DNA from: Ascaris suum
Lineage: Eukaryota; Nematoda; Chromadorea; Rhabditida; Ascarididae
NCBI GenBank assembly: GCA_013433145.1
Contig: CM024169.1
Span: forward strand, 2,604,001 to 2,668,000
Reading direction: 5' to 3'
DNA: 64,000 nucleotides
Shown here: piece by piece, positions 1-14,300 of the stretch
Numbering within the stretch: position 1 is the stretch's first letter
Layout of the letters: each line of letters starts with the position of its first letter
Made by a program: the position numbers and the translations under genes
The notes under the pieces: generated by a model
What the model saw: only the letters and a program-made list of their open reading frames with translations
Told to the model about the DNA's origin: nothing
Database searches by the model: none

Positions 1-728
1 TTGGGCATGAATGTTCAAATGATGTGCCGCAAGATGAAAACAAGATATTTCTCTTGATGATGGGCAAGATAAAGTAAATTTCCATTTCACTCGTAAAGTG
101 AGCATTTTCGAGAAGGAACCTTTGTGAGCTGCTTGAAAGGTTCAATGAGAGAACTTGTTATAAATTACAATTCCTCTGGTTATGTGGACAATGCTTTCCT
201 TTTCCACAGTTTTCTTCATCTTTAATTCATGTTATAGATGCCATAAATATTTTTATTTGTTGACGTAAAGCTTAAAAACAATCAGAACCGATATTACGAA
301 AGTCCAGATGATTGCACAATCTTGGCTGACAGCAGAAGCGTTTGGCATATTAAGGTGCTTGGCAAGGAGCAATATCTTGGCCTGGGAGAGCATTCAAAGA
401 GTAGAATGAAGATGTGCACTTCATTAAAGCAGTTTGCGAGAAAATATTTATTCGCGCATTAGCTGATAGGTTAATGTTTGCGTGTTTTAGGGAAAGCAAT
501 TATAGCAAATGCCCTCTTGAATCATCTTGAAGAGGTTTCACGAGCGATGAGATCATAATAAAATCCTCAAGAATTCAGAGAAACCGTGCGATCATTTCAT
601 ACTACCTTATATCATTTATTGGAATGGATTTACTAGTATTGATATAACTTTGATAAAGGCCGATTTAGTTATTTCCTGCAATTTACTATCTTGTTAACAA
701 TTTATTACTCATTCGTATCGATTTTCAG
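1..728. other. Upstream of first visible LRR exon, no gene supported
   Basis: The stretch ends in the LRR exon acceptor at 721-728. I looked for further LRR exons in phase 0 and found none matching the repeat. An open stretch around 299-411 on the plus strand reads plausibly but does not fit the LRR spacing. It is probably intron. Confidence 0.4.
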
Positions 729-3595
<2,867 letters not shown>

Positions 3596-3852
3596 GTTAC
3601 GCTGAGTAAGTAACATCACTGCCGAAATAATCTTTGTAAGCTATTAATGCTAAAACAAATGTATTTACCGCAAAAGCTCTATAAACTCATGAGGTGAAAT
3701 TACCATGGTCCATCGGTACTAAAATCCAACTGATGAAAACCATTCCAGCAATTTATCGCAGAAATCTTCAGGTGTTGCCGATATTACGTCTCATTTATTT
3801 TTTTTTCTTGTGATTTCTGATTACCTTCTCGCTTTCTGCCATTTGGCTATAG

Positions 3853-4044
3853 GAATCACTTGCATCGTTTGAGTCTGCTGACCACATCTACCACGTAAAA
3901 ATTACTCCAAATTTTGCCGATTGTCGATTCTGGAATACGGATGAAATAAGTTTTGGTCACATCCAGGCAATTTTTTCTGCTTCTCATTGTGGTTCTTCGC
4001 TCAAAACTTGCAATGGTTATTCTCAAGATTTCGATCATTCTTAG
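3853..4044 (+). CDS. Possible terminal exon, unknown product
   Basis: After a pyrimidine-rich stretch and the acceptor ggctatag, 63 codons stay open to a TAG at 4042. The peptide holds CRFWNTDEISFGHIQ and SASHCGSSLKTC. It starts in phase 0 and lies 258 bases after the stop of the LRR gene, so it could be an alternative 3' exon of that gene, but no good donor in the LRR exon supports the join. It resembles no family I can name. A second open frame (ATG-like TTG at 3953 to 4264) overlaps it. Chance is a real alternative. Confidence 0.2.
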   Translation, partial: ESLASFESADHIYHVKITPNFADCRFWNTDEISFGHIQAIFSASHCGSSLKTCNGYSQDFDHS

Positions 4045-4682
4045 TCGAGGAAATGCAAATGTGAGTATCTTCATTCATTCACAGATAACGCCTTGCTTAT
4101 TTGACACTTCCGCCTGTCCACTTGACAACGATCCAAAATTTGGAAACAACTACTCCAAACATAAAAGTAAAGATTGTCGCGATAGAGACGGGCAAAAAGT
4201 CCACTGCCTCAGAGGGAACACTTTTTCTTCAAAGATAATGAGAAAATTTATGTGCAAAAATTGATATAGTTGAAGAATGCAATTCATTGAGTATTAATTC
4301 GAAAGAGTGTTCAATTTCGGTTATCGTTGTTGAATATGAGGCTGAAATATTTGCATCCGTTTTTATGATTAAAGTACGCTTAATGAAATGTTGATTAGTG
4401 TAGTTGTGATGTATGTTCAACAGAAATGAGATTTATATAAAATCGAAGTAATGATTGATCGTTTTTATGTCTACATTAGTGCAATCACTATCAGTATCTT
4501 TTGTGATTATGTTCAGAAGAAATAATTTTTCGATGAAATCAAATGGAAAGCCGATAATGAACGATCTATTTCTACTTGAAACAATGCAATCTGCATTCCA
4601 GTTGATTTTTTTGCAATTTTTTAAAGACATGAATGACTATTCCGTCCCATACAATAACTTCACGACTTACTTTCATGTCCAG

Positions 4683-6126
4683 TAGATTACTAAATTCAAT
4701 TACTTCACAATGCATTAAACACTTGTGTAAAAAGGCTTACAAATTAATTAACACCGTCGATTGCGTTGGCCAACGTGTTAAAAATTGTTCACTAGTAAGA
4801 GGTAATTATTCGCTGATACGCGGCGGTGGGCGTTATATAGTGCAGAAACATTATTGGAGAAGCTCCCATAAGAGTTATGAATGTTGGTTGGGCTATGCGG
4901 CTACAAATGGATTCTGTCAAGCTATTTAAGGACAGGTGTGACTGCTGACTGATTCATTGGTAGTAGTGAAGTGCTCATCGATTGATATGCTCTCAGTCAG
5001 TACTCAGGATTTGACGTAGCTGACGTTGTATGCTCACGTTTTCGGTCTCATCCAAACAAATGATAGCAACTATATCAAAACTGACATGGTTGTTTCTGTT
5101 CGTGGGAAAGAGCTTCCTTTGATGCCAAATATGTAAATAACTGATACGAAAGTTTTTCACGCTTTTATGAGGGTTGAGTTGGAGCGGAAATTGAGAGAGA
5201 CCGAATGAGATCGCATCCGATGATGTTTTTCGCAATAGAATTTTTGCATGACCGCGGTATGGTAGCATCACGCCTGATTGGAATCGTAAATTTCGATGGA
5301 TGTGATGTGTAGCGTGGAAACGGTTTTTCATACTGATCCGTATTCTTTGTTAAAGCACCTTAATTAAGACACCAAAAAGGATGTGAAGTCATCGAAAAGG
5401 ACCTTAAAAAACAGAAAAGTTTTCATAAATTTCACGCCGGTCAGTTATTCGTTTAAATCAGTCGAGGTAGAGTAAAACCGAACATTCTACGAATGATTTT
5501 TTTTCTATAAGGGCATTATTTTGCATATTCATTATTTTTCCTAGCAAGTTATAAAACTGGCTGCTTCAGGTGGAGTAAATGCAGATGTGGATCAGCACTT
5601 CTGGCACCATTCTGCACATGTTGTGATAGACTGAGGTGAGTGATGATCGAGCATAGTGTTGGTTGAGTGCGATCCATTGAGATTTACAAAATGGTTGTTG
5701 ATATATTGCTGACGAGTTTGCTTTCGTTGGAACTCACTCGTCTTTTGTCCTCCTCATATTTCTTTTTGAGTTGTGTTAGCTTAAAGGGCATTATATGTTT
5801 CATGATGGAACACAAGTTGCGCTTCCGATAAAAGGACTCTTCTTGTAAAGTTCATCGTTTGAACACGTGAAAGAAAAAAACATTTTCATGTGCACTTTCT
5901 CGATATGATTCAACTTTGTGTGCTCTCGTAATTGATACACTCATTAAATGCGTTGTATTTCTTGGTTATAATAAAATGACATTTGTGTAAATGCGTTAAA
6001 AAACCTCAAAATATATTTGCGAATCATGTAGATGCTTGAAAGTCCCGCATATTGAGAAACTCATCTATACGTTAATTAATCGGAGAAAATTTTTCTTGCA
6101 GAATTCTCCCCGTTGTAGTGGGTTAG
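4683..6126 (+). CDS. Small cysteine-rich protein model, 5' partial (exons 4683-4801, 5545-5635, 6102-6126)
   Basis: The three exons agree in phase: 4683-4801 ends in phase 1 at AGAG|GTAATT, 5545-5635 begins after tatttttcctag and ends in phase 2 at CTGAG|GTGAGT, and 6102 follows tttttcttgcag and reaches TAG at 6124. The product reads SQCIKHLCKKAYKLINTVDC and GQRVKNCSLVR in exon 1, then TGCFRWSKCRCG and LLAPFCTCCDRL in exon 2. Ten cysteines in about 75 residues suggest a disulphide-rich extracellular protein, but I do not recognise the family and saw no signal peptide. The 5' exon is missing; ATG 4633 is in the same open frame but gives no leader. The acceptors and the middle donor are strong, while the first donor is ordinary. 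Confidence 0.45.
4993..5331 (-). CDS. ORF of 112 codons antisense to an intron of the cysteine-rich model
   Basis: It starts at a true ATG (MKNRFHATHHIHRN) and runs to TAG without a recognisable domain, signal peptide or membrane segment. It contains VSFDIVAIICLDETENVS near its C-terminus. It lies wholly in the predicted first intron of the plus-strand model at 4683-6126. At this base composition an ORF of this length is expected by chance somewhere in the window. Confidence 0.2.
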   Translation of the reverse strand: MKNRFHATHHIHRNLRFQSGVMLPYRGHAKILLRKTSSDAISFGLSQFPLQLNPHKSVKNFRISYLHIWHQRKLFPTNRNNHVSFDIVAIICLDETENVSIQRQLRQILSTD

Positions 6127-8280
6127 AGCTGCCAGATTTCAAATTGTTTTTTTCTACATTTTCCAGTGAAGGTATGGAGCAGTGTACACACCAGTAAACA
6201 CCAGTAAATGCATTAAAACTGATGCATAGTTATAAGAATGCAACAAAAAAACGCATTTCATTTGAATTCGTTGTGTCTCACTGCGCATAAAAATAATATG
6301 CCTCAATGAAATTTGAATACCTTTTTTTTTTCAAAAACTGCGCAGTAAGTGGAGCAAATAGGTATCTCATGAGAGCAGTTAATTAGAGGTTTTTTATCCT
6401 TTCGTGCTGGTCGCTTAACTAAACGTTAGTTTTTGCTCAGGCATACTCTTACTGAAAGTCTGGTAATGACGCGATTTTTGATATACAAGGGAAGGGTGGG
6501 TTTTAATTCCTGTTCTTTGAACGGCAGTGAATTGTTCATTTCTTTGGGTACTCATATCGACAGTGGTTCTGACAGAGTTCTGATGAGGGATATGAGATAT
6601 CCCAAGAGAAAAAAACCGCGTCTCGACCTGCTTATAGCGTTTCTAATGTGGCAGCACGTCATTTCTAGACAGATTTTTGTTCTTATAAACAAACATTTTC
6701 CGCAGCTATTTCAAGTCCAACTGTGCACGAAACTAAAAAGCATCGTCATTTGTTCATGGCACAGTAATTTCCTTCAGTTGTTTCTCGATACATCGTACGT
6801 ATATTTTTGTTTATTTTGGCGTTATGCCTCCATTTTTCTTGCAGTTTAGATTATCAGTGCATTCTCTCCATCTACTGGAGAGAGAAAGAATGTTCGACTC
6901 CAGAAAAAAAAGGTCTTTTATAAGGAGATTTCTAACGTTGTGGCATAAATTAGGAACTATTCAGATATTTTGTCTTCAATGCTCACCGGATGTGGATATT
7001 TTTGTTTATGACCTCAAACGTCAAAAATATGCGTTATTTACTTCCGTCCTTGCACCTATTTATTGCCCAATGCGCCTTATGAGTTCTTCGGTCCGGTGCT
7101 TCGTTGTATTCTTCGGCATGTTCCTCTCTTATATTTCTTCGTGAATATGAGTTCAATTAAAACCAAATGCAGAAATAACCGGTTTCGATTTTTCTGTGCA
7201 GTTGGATGACTCCTTTGAAGGAACAGCATTATTTCCTTGGCACACGAGCTATTAATCAAAAACCTAAAGAAAACCTTCAAAGCAACCTTAACACTAATTT
7301 GTGATTACCGTTTCGTTCTCGTTTATCTATCCGTATACTTGCAAAACAACCATCTAATTTCAATTCCTTTTTGACCTTTTTCGAATATTCGATTAGACTT
7401 TATTCGATGATTCGTGCAGTTGCCAAATTACACCATCAGTGATTCAGTTGTCAATCTAGAACCACACCGCGAATACTGATGGAAATCGACAAGTCAATAA
7501 GTAGCACAATTGCTGATGAAATTCGTAAAATTTCATATGCACATTTGCATATAACCCATTCCATTGATTGGTGGTTTCATTTTGAGTCTAATCGATAAAG
7601 CACATGGAATGTGAATAATCATTTGTTGTTGAGTATGAACCATACGCAAATTTTAAGCAATAATTTTTTTTTGCTTTCATAAAAGATGTTAGCTAGTAGA
7701 ATAATTGGTTAGAAATAAAAAAATGAATGTTATGTGGTTAGTAGGTGGTGTGGCCAACCACATGTATTATGAGCAACTGGCAAACGTAAACTGATGCAAT
7801 GAAGACGAAATTCATTTCAGTCATCATCATATTTAGCCAAAACTCATGAAGGTGATCAATATGAGTTTACAAATATCACATCATAAAACATCAATATAAC
7901 GCATCGGAGTGACGGAAGATCAAGCACAGGAAGAAACGGATGGAAAATTACAAAGGCATCTTTCGCTGCTTCATTATTTGCTAGACTCTTGAAAGCGGTA
8001 TATGCAGAAATTTAAATGGAACAACTTCTGAAGCATAGTTCGATAGAAAGGATTGAGTTGCCCTGTAAGAGTGACAATAAATAAGCAAACGATTATCGGA
8101 ATTCGCTATAGAGTTAGTAAATAATATGAGTAGGGAAACGAGAAATTTTCGAATTGGGTTGATGCAAAATATTTTGTCATCATGGAAGAAAAAGAAAACT
8201 TAACCGATCCGTCTTTAAGCGTCTCTAAGAGCCGACAAACTTAACCGACAAATTTACTATTTGGAGAAAAGTGGAATAAC
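5636..8280. other. Mostly non-coding AT-rich stretch
   Basis: Apart from the tiny exon at 6102-6126, I see two overlapping open frames: 6433-6849 (138 codons, non-ATG start) and 6837-7144 after a good tttttcttgcag acceptor. They read in different frames and neither shows a domain. The rest holds nothing I can support. Confidence 0.4.
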
Positions 8281-8285
8281 CGAGC

Positions 8286-8577
8286 TCATAAGATTTTAGG
8301 TTTGAATTTCTCCGCAGCGCAAGAATTACTGAGAGGATACGACCGATATGGAATACTGTCAAATGCTGACAATACAAAAATAACGAGCAAGACAAGCGAA
8401 GAGAACGCTGATACGGAAACAATGAGCATGATTTTCAGCAACGATGAAATTACTCTAGAGTTTTTTAAATGGTTTTCAACAGTTTGTTTAGAACCTTTTC
8501 TAGCTGATAAGATTGCCGAGGAATTTATGGCTGTGTGGTTCAAGATTTTTACACTTTATTTAAACTTATACGACTAA
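8286..8577 (+). CDS. Possible terminal exon, acidic then hydrophobic product, unknown
   Basis: After the acceptor gattttag the frame stays open for about 90 codons to TAA at 8575. The peptide starts LNFSAAQELLRGYDRYG, passes a hydrophilic NADNTKITSKTSEENADTE segment and ends in an aromatic, hydrophobic helix-like stretch (FKWFSTVCLEPFLADK). No family is recognised. The minus strand is also open here, so chance cannot be excluded. Confidence 0.3.
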
Positions 8578-9800
8578 AATGCTCACAATTTTGTCTAGAG
8601 ATAAAATCACTTCTGAATTTCACCTATCAGTATTATTTGCAAACTTTTAGCGAAAGAATGAAGAATATTTCAGTCATCAGTTGAGCAATAACTGCTGAGT
8701 TCATTGTAATAGAGGTAACTGAGTCTCTCTCTCTTTAAATGCTCTAGATGAGCGTTTTTAGATTTCGCTGGTGAAGTGATCCAAAACAATGGTGAATAAT
8801 AGTTGTGAATGCATCGGCGCTATGTTTTGAATGATATTGCGGTCATTTTATATCGGATATTTTGATGAATGGTTCCTCAAAACAGCAACACGTTGAAGAT
8901 CGCTATTCATGCAAACTTCGGTGCTATTCCAACTGTAAAGCGAATCGCCTCCCCTGAACCTTTTTAACAACACGATTATCGATACTGCAATTTAAGAAAT
9001 TCGATTAGTGAGTCAAATTAGAAAAATATTTGCGGCGGAAATGCTATGCAACAATCGTATGCAGTAGTAGCACAATAGTGATTTCGTGATTCACTTATGG
9101 CGATTCGTCGATAGTGAAACTCTTCCATTCGAAGAAAGCGATCGACATATGAGAGAGTTACATTCGGCAGCTCGAAATGGAATGACGACAAAATCCTCGG
9201 CAATAACTAAAGAACCCTTTGAAAAATGCATGTTAAGGATGGGGCATCTGTAGTTTTGAAAAATTTTTATCCACAAGTAAGAAACAAATGCATTCGTTGG
9301 TGTTTAAAGCTGATCGCTTCATCTAACTGACGAGAATTATTGACGAATATTGCTTTATTTACACTCAGCAGTTCGTTCCAAAAGTGAGCATAAATAATTC
9401 ATCGATGAATGCAAGAATCCACTTCTATCGTTGAGAAGATCGTTAATCCTACGAAACTTGTCTATCCTTAGAACAACCTCATATTTTTGGTCATTTTGCA
9501 TAGTTCAGCCGAAACACCATCGTCACAACAAGTGAAAATTCATTGAGCTATTAGTTCTTTTAGCCTTTTAAAATAAATTGCAGCGTCCCATTTCTTTTTT
9601 ATTTGTCCAATGATATATTTTGAAGTCACACTTCATTCCGAGTAAATCGAATCGCTTCATATTCAGTAGAATCGAGCCATATTGGAGAAAATTTGCTGCA
9701 AACATTTTTAAGCAATATTTTGAGTTCGAAGTTATGTGGATTTTAACGGAACGTTTTTCCAAAGAGAGTTCGAGATCGAGGATTTAAGGCCGTAAAGATG

Positions 9801-10264
9801 TTACGGGATCAGATTGCATGGAGATGCTAAATTTTCTCTCGGTTGGAAAGCGGCGCCTTCCAGTTTTCGTATGCAGAGTTTTCTGAGTTTCTGGCGCACC
9901 CGTTCCTGACATTTGAAGCCATCGAGCTTCTCTTGCAGTTTTCTTTGTTCCGTGGGTTTCTTGTCATGGGCTCCTCTAAGTCCAAATTTTCATTCAATGT
10001 GTAACATTCTTGGCGACTTACTTTCACCTCCTTCCCCTTCCTCTCAAGTTTGATTTATCTGTTGCTCTACTTCCTGAGTGCATTTGGTCCAACTTCGCGC
10101 ATATAGTACCACAGGTTTCGAGTGAAGGATTTGGCGATTCCCACCAGATCTTCAATGTCGTACAAAGTACGATAATCATAAATGCTGATTGTTCTGTGGA
10201 AGGAGTTATGCACGAAAACGACCTTGTAATGTCTATATTTCGTGAGAGTCGCACATTGAGCCAT
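9801..10264 (-). CDS. Two-exon model, 122 residues, basic helical C-terminus (exons 10264-10071, 9975-9801)
   Basis: Exon 1 opens at ATG 10264 and reads MAQCATLTKYRHYKVVFVHN, then LYDIEDLVGIAKSFTRNLWY and MREVGPNALR, stopping in phase 2 at a GTAGAG donor. Exon 2 follows the acceptor ttggacttag and gives KPTEQRKLQEKLDGFKCQER, then VRQKLRKLCIRKLEGAAFQP, with TAA at 9801. The intron would be 95 bases. The joined reading is markedly more protein-like than the unspliced frames and the segment is richer in GC than its flanks. The charged heptad-like Lys/Arg/Glu/Leu pattern suggests a helix or coiled coil. No family is recognised; the donor is weak and the 5' end could extend upstream. Confidence 0.4.
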
Positions 10265-10269
10265 CTTTG

Positions 10270-11210
10270 AATGGATAATGGAATTTATCTTCAGTTGCTA
10301 TTACGATGCTCCAGTCTGTGGATTTTTATCGTGTTAGACTGACCACCACGCCATGAAATCATAGCACATAGATTTCTCAACTTCTGAAGAGGGGTACTCG
10401 TTGTACGCTATGCTTTCATTAGAATTCTACAGGACACCATAATTCCAAACCTCCAATAATCCTACTACGATCCGAGCGATATTCCATCCGTCCCTGTGTC
10501 CCTCTCATGAAATTCTAAATGTGTCTCTAATTCAAGAAAAATCTTTTTTGAGTCTATTCTTCGTTATGCTTAACTTTTAGGTGGAAGCAGTTGATGAATG
10601 GGAGAAATTCCAAGAACGGAGGGAAAGAAATTCTGTTGATCCTAGTCATACTGATATGGATTAAATTCGTAATATTATTGATGCGCATGCTGGGAAGATG
10701 TATTAGAGATTATGCTTCGTGAAGTGTATCAGCAAGTATATCGGCAGCATAAAACATGGAGAAAAAAACAACAAACCTGCTGTGAGCATTGTTTTGGGCA
10801 GATGAACAATAAACCATTGCGTATATTTCGTTCATAAAAAAAGGTGATGAAAGATATACGTTATGCACGTTCAAACAGATGCCCATATGGCAGCGATAAA
10901 TTTTCTCATAATTGCAGAAAGATGAATCTATCCGTAATACCGCTGAGTTTTGAGTTCTTCTAGAGTTCGAGCAAGTCTCTGAGAAGTCACTGATTTTTTG
11001 CATAAACCGTCCTCTTTTTGCTTAGAAGCCTTTATACGTATATCTGTATAAAGGCCTAAAGATGTGCATTTGTTTAAGGAATGAGCATGTCAAACAATAT
11101 TATGCTAGTCGCCTTCAGGATTCGCTTGATAGGTGTATATGCACAAAGCACAGTAAGCTGTCTTTTTAAGGTCAACTAAACTGTTTCGGATGAGAAAAGT
11201 ATCTTCCTGC
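10270..11210. other. No gene supported
   Basis: AT-rich DNA with only short open frames. The minus-strand frame at 10710-11003 has no splice sites or motifs. Confidence 0.45.
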
Positions 11211-11220
11211 CAACGTGCCG

Positions 11221-11292
11221 ATTACAGTCACTACATCAGCTGTTATTAGACTCCACATTACAGTCACTACATCAGCTGTTATTAGACTCCAC
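11221..11292. repeat. Perfect tandem duplication of a 36-base unit
   Basis: The unit beginning attacagtcactacatcagc occurs at 11221-11256 and is repeated base for base at 11257-11292. Seven bases later the longest (TA)n array in the window begins. Confidence 0.97.
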
Positions 11293-11295
11293 AAG

Positions 11296-11585
<290 letters not shown>

Positions 11586-12116
11586 GCCCCGACGAAACCT
11601 ATTCTGAGGTGGGATGTTCGTTACGCTGGCGCATAGATGCCATGTTCTGGAAGCAACCTACGGAAAACCACAGAGTGACAATTCCTTAGCCTACTAAACG
11701 ACCACATATGTTGGTGCTAGGAAACTTTTGCAGCGTCTGCCGATTGTTGCTGCAATTTTTGCCAGGTTTTCTGCGATGTGGCTGCAAATAAATTATTATT
11801 ATTAACCAGCGAGTTTTTGACGCAGCACTAGACATCGTCATTGCAGGCTCTTTACTCAATTGCATATCAGCAGAAGCTTTTTCTGCTCGGAAAATTGAAA
11901 GCAATGCTGGAAGGCTGAGGTTTTTGGTTGACTAGTTCGACAAAGAAAAATTTGCCGGTGAGACTGCAAACTATACGAAAAGAGGCGTTGTGGAAGTGTA
12001 ATAAAGGACGAGAGAGACAAAGGCAACGGTGTCTAAAAACTGGGGCTAAGTGTCCTATACATGATGAGGCGTAATACTTCTGAAGGAGGTGAAAAGATCT
12101 TGCAGAAAACTGGAGC

Positions 12117-12305
12117 ATGTTACCGATCGATCATGCACATATGCGAAATAAGTACTTCGAACGCGTTGGTAATAATCCTAACTATGATGAAGTACCCGCA
12201 CAGTTCGATCTATACAACCTCCTCAGAGAACTGCTACCAGCATTTTGGAGATGCCGCGAAGTCCAGAAAATTTCAAAATGTCTGAAAGCCATAAATCCCC
12301 CATAA
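12117..12305 (+). CDS. Open frame of 62 codons, possible exon or decayed gene
   Basis: It reads MLPIDHAHMRNKYFERVGNN and then FDLYNLLRELLPAFW. The frame opens upstream after a possible atcttgcag acceptor at 12097-12105. The neighbourhood (11.6-12.5 kb) is somewhat richer in GC and full of interrupted frames, which suggests a decayed gene or mobile element. No family is recognised. Confidence 0.2.
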   Translation: MLPIDHAHMRNKYFERVGNNPNYDEVPAQFDLYNLLRELLPAFWRCREVQKISKCLKAINPP

Positions 12306-12675
12306 ATCCGAGAACGCTGATATAGCTCTGGTGGAGTCGACGTAAAAGGAATCACAGTAGTTAATAGCGTTTCATAGTGAATTAGGAAATTTTTAACACG
12401 GCGCGATGCACGGTTGTAGTTAGCAGCGAGCACGCGATGCTCTAACGACAGACAGTTCGCTTAGGAGTATAATCCGATAGCTGTCTATTAAAGTTTCATT
12501 CAGAGCGTTAAAATCAGCACTAAATCGCACCCGACAGGGTTACACATTGTCTATATCGAGGCTTAATTAGAATCGAGCAAGTACACCGTTGTCGGAACGG
12601 TGTTTTTTCTACGCGACAAATTGTGTTGCAGAACACCACTCTAGCAGGTATTGTGGAACAATAAGATAGAGTTTT

Positions 12676-13101
12676 TTGAAAAATGAGATGACAAATGGGA
12701 ATAAAGCAGGACAGCTTAGGGCTTTCTTCAAAGATAAAATAATACGAACTATTCATGAGGTGATAAGGAAGGTAGGTATACATTATCTCATTCTAGTTTC
12801 AAAATCGAAAACTACTATGAAACCATTTTGTGATTTAGAAAATTGCACAGTTTTAAGGAATTCCATTAAGTGGAACTATCCTGTCGCATTTATTTCTACG
12901 TCAATATTTGAGAACAAAGCCACTTTATTGTGCGTTAGAGTCACAACCATTGCTAACTTAGAAGCAATTTTACCACATTATTCAATCCCAGTTTTCTGGA
13001 GTGCTGGTCTCAATTCGGCGAATTATTGTTGCGTGATGACGGACATCGTCGCGGATAGTTTGGAAGGGCAGAGGTCAACGTTTAACGAAACTACGGAATA
13101 G
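12676..13101 (+). CDS. Longest non-repeat open frame (141 codons), doubtful
   Basis: It starts at TTG with no ATG until codon 5, and has no domain, signal peptide or coiled coil. A frame this long is about what chance predicts once in a window of this composition. Listed for completeness. Confidence 0.12.
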   Translation: MKNEMTNGNKAGQLRAFFKDKIIRTIHEVIRKVGIHYLILVSKSKTTMKPFCDLENCTVLRNSIKWNYPVAFISTSIFENKATLLCVRVTTIANLEAILPHYSIPVFWSAGLNSANYCCVMTDIVADSLEGQRSTFNETTE

Positions 13102-14249
13102 ATTGACACAGAATAGTAGGAGAAATGGCGGGTGGATGGTCAACATGTGATATTTTAGCAGAAAGTGAGATATTAAGCTAAAAGGCACAATATTACAATA
13201 AAGTCTAATCGACGGTGCATCGAATTTAAACCGATATATGACAATCCGAGGAGTAAAATGTGAGATAGAATAAAGTAGTGTAATTCAGAAATGTTCACTA
13301 TGGAGATGACAACGATCATAAAATAGAGGAGAATGTTGCAGGAAGTCAGCGCATCAATGGGACAGACGACCATTGCGAGGATTCCTCACTTTGCTCTGAA
13401 AGACCTCTTTTTGTGGCTTTGAAAAGCTTGCACATTTTCTTGGAGAAATTTGTATAATTGACCTCTCATTGGTGCCTACCGAACTCCAAAGCAACAGAGA
13501 TCTTCGATGATCAGCCGAAAAGTACTATCGAAATCGCTGTCAAATAGTTAAATGATCCCACCGGACGCATAGAAGAGGATTACCAAAGTACTTAGTAACA
13601 ATACGAATGCTGCGTTGCAAGCATTTCTCACGAAAGCACAAATTCCTCGTTATGCAATTACTGTAGGTAGAAGTGTAATTAAAGAAATGGTCCTCCAGCA
13701 AGTATATCGGATAAGGATATGCTAGAGTCTAAGGATCGTGACACAAAGTTATTAATTTGCAACTGTGCCGTGACGCAGGCGCTTAGCGCATAAACGTTGC
13801 CAATTCATATGATGCAGGATGCGCTAACATGGAGCACTACAGGATGCTTTGCAGGATGCATATCCGCGGGAACTGACATGGGGCAACACAACTGTCATGC
13901 CCTCATAAGGTCTTACAAAACCACGCGAGTTGTTTAATAATGTTTTACGACTCAGGATGTTAAAATAAGGTGTAGCCGAAACTAGACAGAGGGATGGGTC
14001 GTATAGATAGAAAAAAATGTAGAGCTGAGTGGCGAATTAGACAAAAAAGATGCCTAAAACGAGATATAAAGAAAATGTTTCGTCGGAAGCACTAATTCTA
14101 TGCGTACTAAGAGAGTTGATGAAGCTGTAAGTTATCATCAGAACAACCGATCTATGAGAGGCAACAAAAAATAACCACTTGCAAATAATATTAATTTTTA
14201 CATAATAATTTCAATATTTCATTATATCGCATATTCTTTTTCCGCTTAG

Positions 14250-14253
<4 letters not shown>

Positions 14254-14297
<44 letters not shown>
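14254..14297. repeat. (AT)n microsatellite, about 44 bases
   Basis: A pure dinucleotide run in AT-rich intergenic DNA. I see no supported gene in 13.1-16.4 kb around it. Confidence 0.95.

Positions 14298-14300
<3 letters not shown>

Noticed and set aside
299..411. Possible upstream LRR exon
   Set aside because: Leucines are present but the L-x-x-L-x-L-x-x-N spacing is off by one and the donor is poor.
6433..6849. 138-codon plus-strand open frame
   Set aside because: It has a non-ATG start, no domain, and two rival frames. One frame this long is expected by chance at this AT content.
6837..6930. Cys-loop receptor-like stretch (LDYQCILSIYWREKE) in one frame
   Set aside because: The frame stops after 25 codons and the conserved continuation is absent.
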